Assembly: GCA_017935675.1 (NCBI GenBank)
Contig: JAGBHE010000063.1
Location: forward strand, 1 to 33,355
DNA length: 33,355 bases
Direction of reading: 5' to 3'
From: Clostridia bacterium
Lineage (GTDB): Bacteria; Bacillota; Clostridia; UBA1381
Shown here: positions 1 through 9,091 of the stretch, one piece after another
Position numbering within the stretch: position 1 is the first letter of the stretch
Layout of the letters: each line of letters begins with the position of its first letter
Translations under genes and position numbers: made by a program
The notes under the pieces: model-generated
The model's input: only the letters and a program-made list of their open reading frames with translations
Databases searched by the model: none
What the model was told of the DNA's origin: nothing

Positions 1-142
1 TGCATATTGCGAAGTCGGATTTTTCGTCAGATTGTTCAAAAAATCCGACGCATACTGGCGTATGCTGAGGACTTTTTTGGGCGATATGACGGAAAATCAG
101 CAAGCAAGATGTGCTTAATTTAATTTACGGATAGGCTCTTAA
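1..142. repeat. Hairpin-rich non-coding element at the left edge
   Basis: No convincing reading frame. Two adjacent perfect hairpins are visible: GTCGGATTTTT at 14-24 pairs with 39-49 (11 bp), and GCATAC at 50-55 pairs with 60-65 around a four-base loop. The compact palindromic layout outside any gene suggests a dispersed intergenic element or the tail of something beyond the window. No second copy was noticed here, so its repeat nature is inference. Confidence 0.35.
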
Positions 143-149
143 TAAAAAC

Positions 150-186
150 GAGCTGCTGCATACGGCTTTATCCTATGCAGCAGCTC
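150..186 (-). terminator. Rho-independent terminator of the DUF975 gene
   Basis: A perfect 13-bp stem (150-162 with 174-186) around an 11-base loop lies just past the stop codon of the leftward gene. Read on the minus strand it is followed by a T-rich run, the expected layout of an intrinsic terminator. Confidence 0.8.
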
Positions 187-197
187 ATTTTATTGCT

Positions 198-866
198 TTA
201 AACCTCAGGTCCGTAATTCGCGGACGATTCCCTGTTGTAATTTCCGGTGAAGGGATTATACCCGCCTGCCGGGTAATAATCCCCGTCACACGCCTTTATG
301 TACTTATAATATGCCGCCATTGTTGCCTGGTAATACGGCACGGCGTATATGCCTACAAGCCCGAAGGTTACAGCGGTAAGCAACCCCCATCCGATAAAAG
401 ACAATGAAAGAAAAAACAGCTCAGCCTTGTGATGATTCATAAGACGCCTGCTTTCGGTTATTGCCTCCGAAGGAGTCATATTCCTGTTTTCATTTATAAT
501 GTACGGAGCCATGGAATAGGACAGCGCTTTAATTATTCCGGGAATATAAAACAGCAGCGACCATAGAAATGTAAAAAGCATGGTAAGCCAATATGTACCC
601 AACGCCTTCAAATAGAAATTCTGCTCTCTGAAGGGCATGAAAATTTCAGCAACGGACGGCTGAATTCCATCGGTAAGATTATAATAAATATATAAAATTC
701 CATAAGCCACACCCGGTACAAAGGCGACAGCAGCAGCAATCCCCACAACAGGGACATTAATCACCATGCAGCAAATAATAACCACCAAGTTGCATAAAAA
801 CAATATGCCAAGTCTTCCTTCGATAAGCTGCTTGGCATAATCCTTCAGCTGAACTCTTGAAAACAT
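198..866 (-). CDS. DUF975 family integral membrane protein
   Basis: A 222-residue multi-helix membrane protein. The sequence shows the DUF975 pattern: an N-terminal hydrophobic pair, then a central YIPGIIKALSYSMAPYI stretch, a soluble loop with a PSEAITESRRLM helix, and a C-terminal FIGWGLL segment ending in a YYQATMAAYYKYI helix. The family is common in Firmicutes and has no settled function. The start is the internal ATG at 866, because GGAGGAAG lies at proper distance there; the longer frame reaching 920 begins inside the leader and has no ribosome binding site. The gene is alone, with its own promoter and terminator. Family assignment is from remembered motifs. Confidence 0.8.
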   Translation of the reverse strand: MFSRVQLKDYAKQLIEGRLGILFLCNLVVIICCMVINVPVVGIAAAVAFVPGVAYGILYIYYNLTDGIQPSVAEIFMPFREQNFYLKALGTYWLTMLFTFLWSLLFYIPGIIKALSYSMAPYIINENRNMTPSEAITESRRLMNHHKAELFFLSLSFIGWGLLTAVTFGLVGIYAVPYYQATMAAYYKYIKACDGDYYPAGGYNPFTGNYNRESSANYGPEV

Positions 867-924
867 ATAACTTCCTCCATCCGTCAGCCGCCTGCGGGCG
901 GCAAAATAAAATACAAACATTTAC

Positions 925-953
925 AGTATATCACAACAATCTGTATATGTCAA
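925..953 (-). promoter_or_regulatory. Sigma-A type promoter of the DUF975 gene
   Basis: On the minus strand TTGACA (953-948) is followed after 17 bases by TATACT (930-925). It is divergent from the symporter gene, whose own extended -10 (TGTTATAAT) ends at 1015. Confidence 0.75.
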
Positions 954-1087
954 TCAAAAAAAAATAAAATTTTTTTCAAAAACCCCTTTATTTTTTATAA
1001 AATATATGTTATAATAAAAGTTGTAGTACAGAAACATGGCAAATTTCTCCTGAAAATCTAAAAAAGTAACATGGAAGGATGGTAAAA

Positions 1088-2623
1088 ATGCAAAATTTAC
1101 ATCAAGTTCAGGTATCTACTGTTGTCGCGCTTGTTTTATTTGCTTTGATAATGGTAGTCATAGGTCTTATAAGCTATCAAAAAACAAAAACAATGGACGG
1201 ATTTCTTCTCGGTGGAAGAAAAATCGGTCCCTGGGTTTCCGCTTTTGCTTACGGAACATCTTATTTTTCAGCGGTTATTTTCATAGGCTATGCGGGAAAG
1301 CATGGCTGGGACATAGGAATAGGCAGCATCTGGATAGGCGTCGGCAACGCAGTTCTCGGCTGTATGCTTGCCTGGCTTCTTGCGGCAAAGCGCACCAGGC
1401 GCATGACCCATGCAATGCAGGCAAAAACAATGCCTGAATTTTTCGAGGCAAGATATGCCTCCCGTTCAATGAAGATATTTTCCGCAATCATTATCTTCGT
1501 ATTTCTCGTTCCATATTCAGCCGCAGTTTATAAGGGACTCGGCTCTATGTTCAACACAATATTCCCCGCGGTACATGTTAATTACTGTATGCTTATTATA
1601 GCGATACTTACAGCTACATACCTTGTTATGGGCGGCTATGTTGCAACTGCATACACAGATTTTGTCCAGGGAATTATCATGATTATAGGTGTATTCGCCA
1701 TGGTTTTTGCCGTTTTAAAAACCGAATCGGTAGGCGGCTTTTCAAAATGGTTTGAAAACCTTGCCGCAATCCCCGATAACGGCGACGGAATCACAGGCGG
1801 ACAGCTTACTTCAATAATAGGCGGTTCAAGCTGGAAATTCCTCTGCACAAATATTCTTCTGACAAGCTTCGGCACATGGGGACTTCCTCAGATGGTTACG
1901 AAATACTACGCAATAAAGGATGAAAACTCAGTTAAGCAGGCAACAATCATTTCAACTGTTTTCTGTCTGATAATCGGCTGCGGAGCATATTTTATAGGTT
2001 CTCTTTCAAGGATAGTACTGAACAATCAGCTCCCTGCCGGAGGAAAAGACTCGGTTATACCTCAGATGCTTATTACTGCACTGGGAGGAAACAGCCTGAC
2101 CGTTGTTATACTGGCAGTTATCCTTATTCTCCTGCTCTCGGCGTCAATGTCAACGCTTGCTTCGGTTGTGCTGACCTCATCATCGGCAATTACGGTAGAC
2201 CTGCTTCCCGAAATAACAGGGAAAAAGAATGATAAAAACCAGGTAATACTGTCACGTAGCTTGTGCTTGCTGTTTGTAGCGCTGTCATATCTTTTCGCCA
2301 CAATGAACATTACGATAATAGTAAACATCATGTCCTTCTCATGGGGTGTGGTTTCCGGATGCTTCATAGGTGCGTACATATGGGGAATTTATTCAAAGAA
2401 GATTACAAGAGCCGGTGCATGGGCAGGAATGATATGCGGTCTTCTCACCGTTGCGGTTCCTACAATTATTCTGAGCTCCTCAGGCGGCTTTGCAGCAGCG
2501 GCTTCCAAAGCTCCCGAAATGGGTGTTGCCGCAATGGCAGTTTCAATAATTATAGTGCCGGTAGTAAGCCTGTTTACAAAAGGATATAAAGAAGAACACA
2601 TTAAGACAATTTTTAATAATTAA
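1088..2623 (+). CDS. Sodium:solute symporter family transporter
   Basis: A 511-residue, about 13-helix secondary transporter of the SSS family (the Na+/proline, pantothenate and sugar symporter group). Evidence: the early TMDGFLLGGRKIGPW segment typical of SSS helix 1 to 2, then FAYGTSYFSAVIFIGYAG and YLVMGGYVATAYTDFVQG, the signature-like region around helix 5. It most likely couples Na+ entry to uptake of a small organic acid or similar solute; the substrate cannot be read from sequence. The start is taken as ATG 1088, since AAGG at 1075-1078 is well spaced for it, while ATG 1079 overlaps that site. The acyl-CoA synthetase gene follows after 23 bases, so the imported solute may be a carboxylate that is then CoA-activated (inference). 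A TGTTATAAT extended -10 ends at 1015. Confidence 0.85.
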   Translation: MQNLHQVQVSTVVALVLFALIMVVIGLISYQKTKTMDGFLLGGRKIGPWVSAFAYGTSYFSAVIFIGYAGKHGWDIGIGSIWIGVGNAVLGCMLAWLLAAKRTRRMTHAMQAKTMPEFFEARYASRSMKIFSAIIIFVFLVPYSAAVYKGLGSMFNTIFPAVHVNYCMLIIAILTATYLVMGGYVATAYTDFVQGIIMIIGVFAMVFAVLKTESVGGFSKWFENLAAIPDNGDGITGGQLTSIIGGSSWKFLCTNILLTSFGTWGLPQMVTKYYAIKDENSVKQATIISTVFCLIIGCGAYFIGSLSRIVLNNQLPAGGKDSVIPQMLITALGGNSLTVVILAVILILLLSASMSTLASVVLTSSSAITVDLLPEITGKKNDKNQVILSRSLCLLFVALSYLFATMNITIIVNIMSFSWGVVSGCFIGAYIWGIYSKKITRAGAWAGMICGLLTVAVPTIILSSSGGFAAAASKAPEMGVAAMAVSIIIVPVVSLFTKGYKEEHIKTIFNN

Positions 2624-2646
2624 AAAACTGATAGGAGATTTTTACC

Positions 2647-4281
2647 ATGCCAATTACTGAATTATTGGAAAGAAACGCAAGAGAATTTCCAAGCGATACG
2701 GCTCTTGTGGAAATTAACCCTCAGCTGATTGAAAAATCAAAGGTAACATGGCGCGAATACGCCCTTATCGAACCGGTTAACGCGAAAAAAACAAGGCGTG
2801 AAATGACCTGGTCCGAATTTGACAAAAGCGCAAACAGGTTTGCAAACCTTCTTTTGTGCCGCGGCATAAAAAAAGGGGATAAGGTTGCAGTATTGCTCAT
2901 GAATTCCCTTGAATGGCTTCCTGTTTATTTCGGAATACTTAAAACAGGTGCTCTTGCAGTTCCCCTGAACTACCGCTACACAGCCCAGGAAATAAAATAT
3001 TGTCTTGAGCTTGCGGATGTTGATGCGCTTGTATTCGGCAGTGAATTCATCGGACGTGTTGAGGAAATTTTTGAACGTATTCCAAGAGTAAAGCAGTTGT
3101 TTTATGTTGGCGAAGACTGCCCCACCTTTGCAGAAAGCTATGAGCTTCTCGTAACCTATTGCTCATCAAAGGCTCCCGGCATAAAGCTTACAGAGAATGA
3201 CGACGCGGCAATTTACTTTTCTTCGGGAACAACAGGCTTCCCCAAGGCAATTCTGCATAACCATGAAAGCCTTTCACACTCGGCAATTGTCGAGCAGAAG
3301 CACCACGGTCAGAAAAAGGAGGATGTTTTTCTTTGCATTCCGCCCCTTTATCACACAGGCGCAAAAATGCACTGGTTCGGAAGCCTTATTTCAGGCGGAA
3401 AGGCAGTTCTGCTGAAGGGTGTAAAACCCGAATGGATCCTTCAGTGCATCTCTCAGGAGAAATGCACAATCGTATGGCTGCTTGTACCGTGGGCACAGGA
3501 TATTCTTGACGCAATAGACAGCGGAGAAATTGACGTAAGCAACTATGAGCTTTCCCAGTGGCGTCTTATGCATATCGGCGCTCAGCCTGTTCCCCCCAGC
3601 CTTATAACACGTTGGAAAAACCATTTCCCTAAGCACGATTATGATACGAACTACGGACTGAGTGAATCAATAGGTCCCGGCTGTGTGCATTTAGGAGTTG
3701 AAAACATACATAAGGTAGGCGCTATAGGTAAAAGCGGCTATGGCTGGCAGACAAAAATTGTTGACGATAAAAGGAATGAAGTGAAACAGGGCGAGGTCGG
3801 CGAGCTTGCAGTAAAAGGCCCCGGAGTTATGACCTGTTATTACAATGATGAGAAGGCAACGGAAAGTGTTCTTGAAAACGGGTGGCTCTATACCGGGGAT
3901 ATGGCACGTGAGGACGAGGACGGTTTTATCTTCCTCGTTGACCGCAAAAAGGACGTTATTATCTCCGGAGGCGAAAACCTGTACCCGGTTCAGATAGAAG
4001 ACTTTTTAAGAAAGCATGACGCAATAAAGGATGTTGCTGTAATAGGATTGCCTGATGCTCGTCTCGGCGAAATTGCTGCTGCAATTATTGAGCTTAAACC
4101 CGGCATCGAATGTACAGAAGATGATATTAATAATTTCTGTCTCGATCTGCCGAGATATAAAAGACCACATAAAATTATATTCGCCGATGTGCCGAGAAAT
4201 CCCACAGGCAAAATCGAAAAGCCAAAGCTGAGACAAATCTACTGCGGCAAAAGCCTGGTTGAAGCCCAGACTGAGGGCTAA
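2647..4281 (+). CDS. AMP-forming acyl-CoA synthetase (class I adenylate-forming enzyme)
   Basis: A 544-residue ANL-superfamily ligase that activates a carboxylic acid with ATP and joins it to CoA through an acyl-adenylate. Visible motifs: P-loop FSSGTTGFPK at 191-200, NYGLSESIG as the aromatic/TE motif, GWLYTGDMA, DRKKDVIISGGENLYP hinge, and the C-terminal catalytic lysine in NPTGKIEKPK (Lys522). Length and order are normal, so it should be active. GGAG lies before ATG 2647. It sits 23 bases after the symporter gene and shares a terminator downstream, so both form one two-gene unit. The acid is unknown: fatty, aromatic and bile acids are all possible, and there are no neighbours that would decide. 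Confidence 0.85.
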   Translation: MPITELLERNAREFPSDTALVEINPQLIEKSKVTWREYALIEPVNAKKTRREMTWSEFDKSANRFANLLLCRGIKKGDKVAVLLMNSLEWLPVYFGILKTGALAVPLNYRYTAQEIKYCLELADVDALVFGSEFIGRVEEIFERIPRVKQLFYVGEDCPTFAESYELLVTYCSSKAPGIKLTENDDAAIYFSSGTTGFPKAILHNHESLSHSAIVEQKHHGQKKEDVFLCIPPLYHTGAKMHWFGSLISGGKAVLLKGVKPEWILQCISQEKCTIVWLLVPWAQDILDAIDSGEIDVSNYELSQWRLMHIGAQPVPPSLITRWKNHFPKHDYDTNYGLSESIGPGCVHLGVENIHKVGAIGKSGYGWQTKIVDDKRNEVKQGEVGELAVKGPGVMTCYYNDEKATESVLENGWLYTGDMAREDEDGFIFLVDRKKDVIISGGENLYPVQIEDFLRKHDAIKDVAVIGLPDARLGEIAAAIIELKPGIECTEDDINNFCLDLPRYKRPHKIIFADVPRNPTGKIEKPKLRQIYCGKSLVEAQTEG

Positions 4282-4286
4282 TAAAA

Positions 4287-4329
4287 AAAACGGATTGCAT
4301 ACATGATAATTCATGCTGCAATCCGTTTT
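4287..4329. terminator. Bidirectional intrinsic terminator between convergent genes
   Basis: A 13-bp perfect stem (4287-4299 with 4317-4329) with A-rich left and T-rich right flanks serves both the rightward acyl-CoA synthetase and the leftward membrane protein gene, which end 58 bases apart. Confidence 0.85.
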
Positions 4330-4339
4330 AAAATATTAT

Positions 4340-6337
4340 TTATTTCACAAATATCTCATCATACACCGCCCTGCGTTCTTCTGAAGTTATTTCCTCTGTT
4401 CTGCGGTAAATATATATTGCCGTACCGTCCGGAAGCTCAAAGCTTTTATCCGTTTTTTCGTATTTTTCACCAAATCCCGTACCCTCTGTTATATGAATAT
4501 AGGGAACACTTATTGTCTTCTGCGCATTCGGGTCAAGATGCAGCTGCAGAGGACTGGGAACAACGACAAAATCAGCGTCAAACAGCGTGTCCGAAAGCCC
4601 GTCTCTCGCATCAACCTCAGAAACAGGCAGAAGATAGCTTTCCCTGTTAATATCATATTTTTGCCGCACGGACAATGACGCTTCTGCGTTTTTAAAAGAA
4701 TCGTAATTAAGCTTAAGTGACGAGGACAGAATACATGCCGTTTTACCCGTCATTCCTATTTCACCGTCAAGATACTCCGCCGCCTCAAGTATAACGTCTG
4801 TATTATCGTCAACAGGCGGATAGGCTGAAAATGATGGAATTGCGGAAATGCCTTTTATTTCAGTAATTGCCCCGGGCTGAACTCTCGGAAGGAATATGCT
4901 TACAGTCTGCAAAGCGCAAAGCACGAAAACAGCGGCTGAAAAAATTCTTCTGCCGGAGACCGCGCCGCACAGGGAAAGCAGGAGTATGCAAAAGCACGGA
5001 ACATATAAGGCAAGATGCTGCTGACCATGGGTCTGCACAGAGGTAAAAAGTGCGAAACAAAGCAATGCCTGAAGCAGCATAAAAAGCTCCGGGCAAAGGA
5101 AGCTGCGCTTTTTCTGCGCCGCCTGACGTACAACGGCGTATATCGACAAAAGCACTGCCGCTGCTGCGCCGAAATATCTTGTGAAAAGCAGTAAATCAGT
5201 TCTCAGCCCCAGCGCATACGCCGAGTACATTCCCCTGTAATCCGCCATAAGCTTTCCGGTAACAAATTCCTGCGTGAAAAACAAAAGGGTGAACGCAAAA
5301 CCGCAAAGCACATGAACAGCCCTCGAAAAACTCCGCTTCGGTACTGATTCTGCAAAGCACATTATTATAAATGAAAGAGCATAAAAGGAATACCATCTTC
5401 TCATAAGCACGCATACTGCCAGTAAAACTCCGCCAAGCAGCGAGCCTTCCTTTTTATGACCGTACAGGTAAATCATTGCCGCTGCCAGGGCAGGAACTGC
5501 ACCGCCGATATCAATAAATCCCGTATCTGCCGCAAAAACGAGATACGGAACGCAAAGCAATACGCATAAAACACTCTTGAATCCGCTGCCGAAAAGCTTT
5601 TTTGCACCAAAACTCAGAATGACAATAAGAGGCAAAAGATAAAAGTTTATGATTGAAAGCACAAATACAAGCCTTGACTTTCCGAAAAGCCTGCACATTA
5701 TACTCGCCGGTATGGCTATTATATAATTGTAATCGCTTTCAAAAACAGAGCAGTAAACCTGTCTGAAATACTCCAAGGACGGGAAAATTTCATTAAGGCG
5801 GTGAACTGCCGTGAAATAGCCGGCATTATCCCAAATAAAAATCTGCCGCATAAAACGACAGTATATAACAGCCTGAAGATTAAGCACAGCCGCAGCCGCA
5901 ATAATAAAAACCACATCGCGCTTTTTTATCCTTGAATGTGCCGCCGACTCCAATATTCCCACACAGTCCTTTATCAGTATAAGAACAAAAGCACCCAGAA
6001 GAAGACCCGCCCCGGCAATGCATAAAATCGGCTCAAAGCTTCTGCAGCTGCCTATAAATACAAGCCTGCATCGAAATGCGGCAAGACACGACAGAATGTA
6101 AATCAGCACCGCACGCGGAGCAAAACCGTAAGCATGGTCTTCAAGATATAAATAAATGCGATGTCTGAAAAATAACACGCATAAAAACAACGCCGCAAAA
6201 CAGGCAATGCCCGCTGCAGCGTTTATTTCAACTCCCCACGCATCGAAAAAAAACGAAATCATGCGCGACATAAGAAATATCAGAACGGGCACAAATAAAA
6301 CACACATTATGTTCTCCGCCGCGAGAAGCTTCTTCAT
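4340..6337 (-). CDS. Large polytopic membrane protein, GT-C glycosyltransferase-like
   Basis: About 665 residues with a dozen or more hydrophobic helices in the first 480 and a soluble C-terminal domain of about 180 residues. FIWDNAGYF (Asp171) in the first large loop resembles the acidic motif of GT-C fold enzymes such as PMT/ArnT, and a second acidic DYNYIIAIP stretch follows. This suggests a polyprenyl-phosphate-sugar dependent transferase acting outside the membrane, but no specific family was recognised. GGAGG at 6349-6353 serves either ATG 6337 or GTG 6340. It is last in a leftward operon after a YerC-type regulator and an amino-acid ABC transporter; a functional link to those is not evident. 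Confidence 0.6.
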   Translation of the reverse strand: MKKLLAAENIMCVLFVPVLIFLMSRMISFFFDAWGVEINAAAGIACFAALFLCVLFFRHRIYLYLEDHAYGFAPRAVLIYILSCLAAFRCRLVFIGSCRSFEPILCIAGAGLLLGAFVLILIKDCVGILESAAHSRIKKRDVVFIIAAAAVLNLQAVIYCRFMRQIFIWDNAGYFTAVHRLNEIFPSLEYFRQVYCSVFESDYNYIIAIPASIMCRLFGKSRLVFVLSIINFYLLPLIVILSFGAKKLFGSGFKSVLCVLLCVPYLVFAADTGFIDIGGAVPALAAAMIYLYGHKKEGSLLGGVLLAVCVLMRRWYSFYALSFIIMCFAESVPKRSFSRAVHVLCGFAFTLLFFTQEFVTGKLMADYRGMYSAYALGLRTDLLLFTRYFGAAAAVLLSIYAVVRQAAQKKRSFLCPELFMLLQALLCFALFTSVQTHGQQHLALYVPCFCILLLSLCGAVSGRRIFSAAVFVLCALQTVSIFLPRVQPGAITEIKGISAIPSFSAYPPVDDNTDVILEAAEYLDGEIGMTGKTACILSSSLKLNYDSFKNAEASLSVRQKYDINRESYLLPVSEVDARDGLSDTLFDADFVVVPSPLQLHLDPNAQKTISVPYIHITEGTGFGEKYEKTDKSFELPDGTAIYIYRRTEEITSEERRAVYDEIFVK

Positions 6338-6355
6338 CACTAACCGAACCTCCGT

Positions 6356-6640
6356 TTATTTTCCTTCAAGCCTGTCAAGTACATAGGAATATCCCCCGGC
6401 TCCGTACATAAGGCATCTGTTTACTCTTGAAATCGTTGCTGTTGACGCACCTGTTTCAGCAACAATCTCCGAAAAGGTTTTCTTTTCACGAAGCAGCCTT
6501 GCAACCTCAAGTCTCTGCGACAATGCCTGAAGCTCTTTAATGGTGCATACATCCTCAAAAAAATTGTAGCACTGCTCCGGCGTTTCAAGAGACAGAACAG
6601 CTGCACACAGCCTGTCCGTATCATCATTTTTTACCGTCAT
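6356..6640 (-). CDS. YerC/YecD family TrpR-related regulator
   Basis: A small protein of 94 residues with the TrpR fold: QALSQRLEVARLLREKKTFSEIVAETGASTATISRVNRCL is laid out like the Trp-repressor helix-turn-helix, and the DRLCAAVLSLETPEQCYNFF start is typical of the YerC/YecD family of Firmicutes. It probably binds DNA as a dimer; the effector is not known. ATG 6640 is chosen because AAAGGTGA lies five bases before it; a GTG at 6649 overlapping the upstream stop is the alternative. Because it sits inside an amino-acid transporter operon whose promoter carries a perfect palindrome, autoregulation of the operon is a reasonable inference. Confidence 0.8.
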   Translation of the reverse strand: MTVKNDDTDRLCAAVLSLETPEQCYNFFEDVCTIKELQALSQRLEVARLLREKKTFSEIVAETGASTATISRVNRCLMYGAGGYSYVLDRLEGK

Positions 6641-6645
6641 ACAAA

Positions 6646-7431
6646 TCACCTTTCACTCAGCTTACTGAGAAACGCCCGCGTTCTTTCATTCTGCGGATTA
6701 TCAATCACATACTGAGGTGCTCCCTCCTCAACAACAACACCGCCGTCCATGAAAATAATTCTGTCCGCCACGTTACGCGCAAACTCTATTTCATGAGTAA
6801 CAATTATCATTGTCATCTGCTTCCTTGCCAAATCCCGGATTACCTTTAGAATTTCTCCCGTAAGCTCCGGATCAAGCGCAGAGGTAGGCTCGTCAAAAAA
6901 CAGTACCTTCGGATTCAGAGCAAGAGCCCTTGCTATGGAAACCCTTTGCTGCTGACCGCCCGAAAGCTCGCACGGATAATTGGAAAGCTTCTGAGAAAGC
7001 CCCACCCTGTCAAGCAGCTGAATACAGGTTTGCTCAATCTCCTTGTATATCTGTTTTTTATTTTGCCTGAAATCCGCCCGCTCCTTAGCAAGCAGCTTCG
7101 GCGCAAGCATTACATTTTCAAGGGCGCTGTACTGGGGAAACAGGTTAAATGATTGAAAAACCATTCCGAAATTAAGCTGCATGTCCCGTATTTCCGAGGC
7201 TGATTTTTTCCTCTTGTCCGAGGCGTCAAAAATAGGCTTTCCCTCAACTAAAATCTGACCCTTATCCGCCGTTTCAAGAAAGTTTATACACCTCAGCAAA
7301 GTAGTTTTCCCGCTGCCGGAAGAGCCGAGAATTGCCACAACCTCGCTTTTTTCCATTGAAAAGCTGACACCCTTAAGAACCTTTGTTTTTCCGAAATTTT
7401 TGTGAATATTCTTCACCTCAAGAATAGCCAT
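6646..7431 (-). CDS. Polar amino-acid ABC transporter, ATP-binding protein
   Basis: A 261-residue GlnQ/HisP-type ATPase. Walker A GSSGSGKT at 36-43, LSGGQQQRVSIARAL signature, Walker B VLFFDEPTSALDPE and the IIVTHEIEFARNVADRIIFM H-loop region are all intact. It powers uptake of a polar amino acid or a derivative together with the permease just upstream (18 bases away) and the lipoprotein at the head of the operon. There is an insert of about 15 residues after the Q-loop (KLLAKERADFRQNKKQIYKEIEQ) that is slightly longer than in GlnQ. Confidence 0.93.
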   Translation of the reverse strand: MAILEVKNIHKNFGKTKVLKGVSFSMEKSEVVAILGSSGSGKTTLLRCINFLETADKGQILVEGKPIFDASDKRKKSASEIRDMQLNFGMVFQSFNLFPQYSALENVMLAPKLLAKERADFRQNKKQIYKEIEQTCIQLLDRVGLSQKLSNYPCELSGGQQQRVSIARALALNPKVLFFDEPTSALDPELTGEILKVIRDLARKQMTMIIVTHEIEFARNVADRIIFMDGGVVVEEGAPQYVIDNPQNERTRAFLSKLSER

Positions 7432-7449
7432 ATCAATCTCCCCGCATGT

Positions 7450-8097
7450 TTATGAATGGTAATAGTCCAGCTTCTTTTCAATAAACCAGAACAAAATCGT
7501 CAGCAATCCGCAGAATATAAGATAAAACGCTCCCGAATAAAACAGCGGCCATATAAGCGCCTTTGCGGATATGTATCTCTGTGCAACCATGATTATCTCC
7601 TCAACGGCAATTATCCTTGCAAGAGACGTATCCTTTACAAGTGTTATTATCTCGTTGCTCATGGGAGGAACAATCCTCTTGATAACCTGAAACAAAACTA
7701 TTCTGAAAAAAACCTGCACCTTTGTAAGGCCAAGCACCTGCCCTGCCTCATACTGCCCCTTTGATACCGATTCGATTCCGCCTCTGTATATTTCCGAAAA
7801 ATATGCGCTGTAATTCACAACAAAGGCTATCAGCACCGCAGTTGTTCGCGCCATCGCGTCCATGTCCCACAAAAGACCGGGCCCGTAAAACACAAGAATA
7901 ATCTGAAGCATAAGCGGCGTTCCGCGGATAATCCACACAAACGTCCTAACCAGTATTTTTATCGGCAAAAACCTGCACATGGAGCCAAAGGTTATTATAA
8001 GCCCCAGGGGCAAGGATAATAAAAGCGTAGCAATGAAAATAAAAAACGTTGTTTTAAAGCCTGAAAGCAGCGTTAATGTAACTTCTAAAAATCCCAT
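7450..8097 (-). CDS. Polar amino-acid ABC transporter, permease
   Basis: A 215-residue inner-membrane permease of the His/Glu/Gln/Arg family. The ABC-permease EAA-like loop is visible as QYEAGQVLGLTKVQVFFRIVLFQ, followed by IVPPMSNEIITLVKDTSLA, a hallmark of this family. ATG 8097 is preferred: AAAGG lies 10 bases upstream and the product then starts directly with the family's usual GFLEVTLTLLSGFKTT. The longer frame up to 8154 would add 19 residues without a site. A single permease gene implies a homodimer. Confidence 0.92.
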   Translation of the reverse strand: MGFLEVTLTLLSGFKTTFFIFIATLLLSLPLGLIITFGSMCRFLPIKILVRTFVWIIRGTPLMLQIILVFYGPGLLWDMDAMARTTAVLIAFVVNYSAYFSEIYRGGIESVSKGQYEAGQVLGLTKVQVFFRIVLFQVIKRIVPPMSNEIITLVKDTSLARIIAVEEIIMVAQRYISAKALIWPLFYSGAFYLIFCGLLTILFWFIEKKLDYYHS

Positions 8098-8177
8098 TTG
8101 TGCAAAACCTTTCACTATATGCAAAGGGCAGAGGACGCGCACGCCCTCCACCAATGCATTTTTTTTATAATATCCGC

Positions 8178-9029
8178 TTACTTAATCAATATAGGCGTAA
8201 GCTCATATGTTTCGGCAATCTTCTCCATTGTGCCGTCAGCCTTAAGCTCGTCAATTATCTTGTCAACCTCGTCAACAAGGTCGCTGCCCTTTCTGAATCC
8301 GATACCGTATTCCTCAACGCCAAGGTCAAGACCTTCAATTATCATAAGGTCGGAATAATCAGTACCCTCTCCAACCATAGAGAATGCAAGCGTATAGTCA
8401 AGAACCGCAGCGTCAGCTGTGCCGGACTTAACCTCAAGAAGAGCGTCTGTCTGCTTGGGAACAGCAACGTAAGCTGCCTTCTGAAGCTCGCTGTCGCCCT
8501 TTATCGCATCCTCACCGGCAGAGGAGGTTTCAGCAACGAGATTTGCATCCGAAAGCGATGATGCATCAGTATACTTATCCTTGTTTGCAGCCTTTATAAC
8601 AACAACCTGCTTGTTTTCGATATACGGCTTTGAGAAATCAAGATTCTGCTTTCTTTCCTCATCAATTGTAAATCCGTTCCAGATACAATCAATGTTCTTA
8701 GCGTTAAGCTCAACTTCTTTTGTATCCCAGTTGATTTCAACAAAGTTTGGCTCAACTCCGAGTTTTTCACATACAGCCTCAGCAAACTCCGTATCAAAGC
8801 CTACAAACTTACCGCTTTCGTCCGTATAATTCATCGGCTCATAAACAGTGTAGCCGATAACAAGCTCTCCGTTTTTCTTTATGTAATCAAGATCCTCAAT
8901 CTTTCCGGAAGGCTGAGTAACAGCCGGCTCGGAAGCCTTTTCCTGCGTTACTTCAGACTTCTCACCGCAGCCTGAAATACAGCCTGCAGCTGTTATAAGA
9001 GCTATTGCAAGTGCTAATATTTTTTTCAT
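8178..9029 (-). CDS. Amino-acid ABC transporter substrate-binding lipoprotein
   Basis: A 283-residue SBP family 3 (PBP2-type) protein. A type II signal ends in AAGCISGC, giving a lipid-modified cysteine on the outer face of the membrane. The mature part contains GELVIGYTVYEPMNYTDESG, VGFDTEFAEAVCEKLG and the WDTKEVELNAKNIDCIWNGF motif, which together place it in the cystine/glutamine/polar amino-acid binding group. Substrate is not fixed by sequence. ATG 9029 starts a normal signal peptide and has AAAGGA about 12 bases upstream; an ATG at 9050 without a clear site is the alternative. It is the first gene of the operon. Confidence 0.92.
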   Translation of the reverse strand: MKKILALAIALITAAGCISGCGEKSEVTQEKASEPAVTQPSGKIEDLDYIKKNGELVIGYTVYEPMNYTDESGKFVGFDTEFAEAVCEKLGVEPNFVEINWDTKEVELNAKNIDCIWNGFTIDEERKQNLDFSKPYIENKQVVVIKAANKDKYTDASSLSDANLVAETSSAGEDAIKGDSELQKAAYVAVPKQTDALLEVKSGTADAAVLDYTLAFSMVGEGTDYSDLMIIEGLDLGVEEYGIGFRKGSDLVDEVDKIIDELKADGTMEKIAETYELTPILIK

Positions 9030-9091
9030 TTCTAAAATCAATCCTTTCATTTTTCCGGCGGATTACTCTGCCGCCCCTTTTTGACTTTCAC

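Noticed and set aside
2062..2379. Antisense frames inside the symporter gene
   Set aside because: They are by-products of the codon use of the real gene, without start signals.
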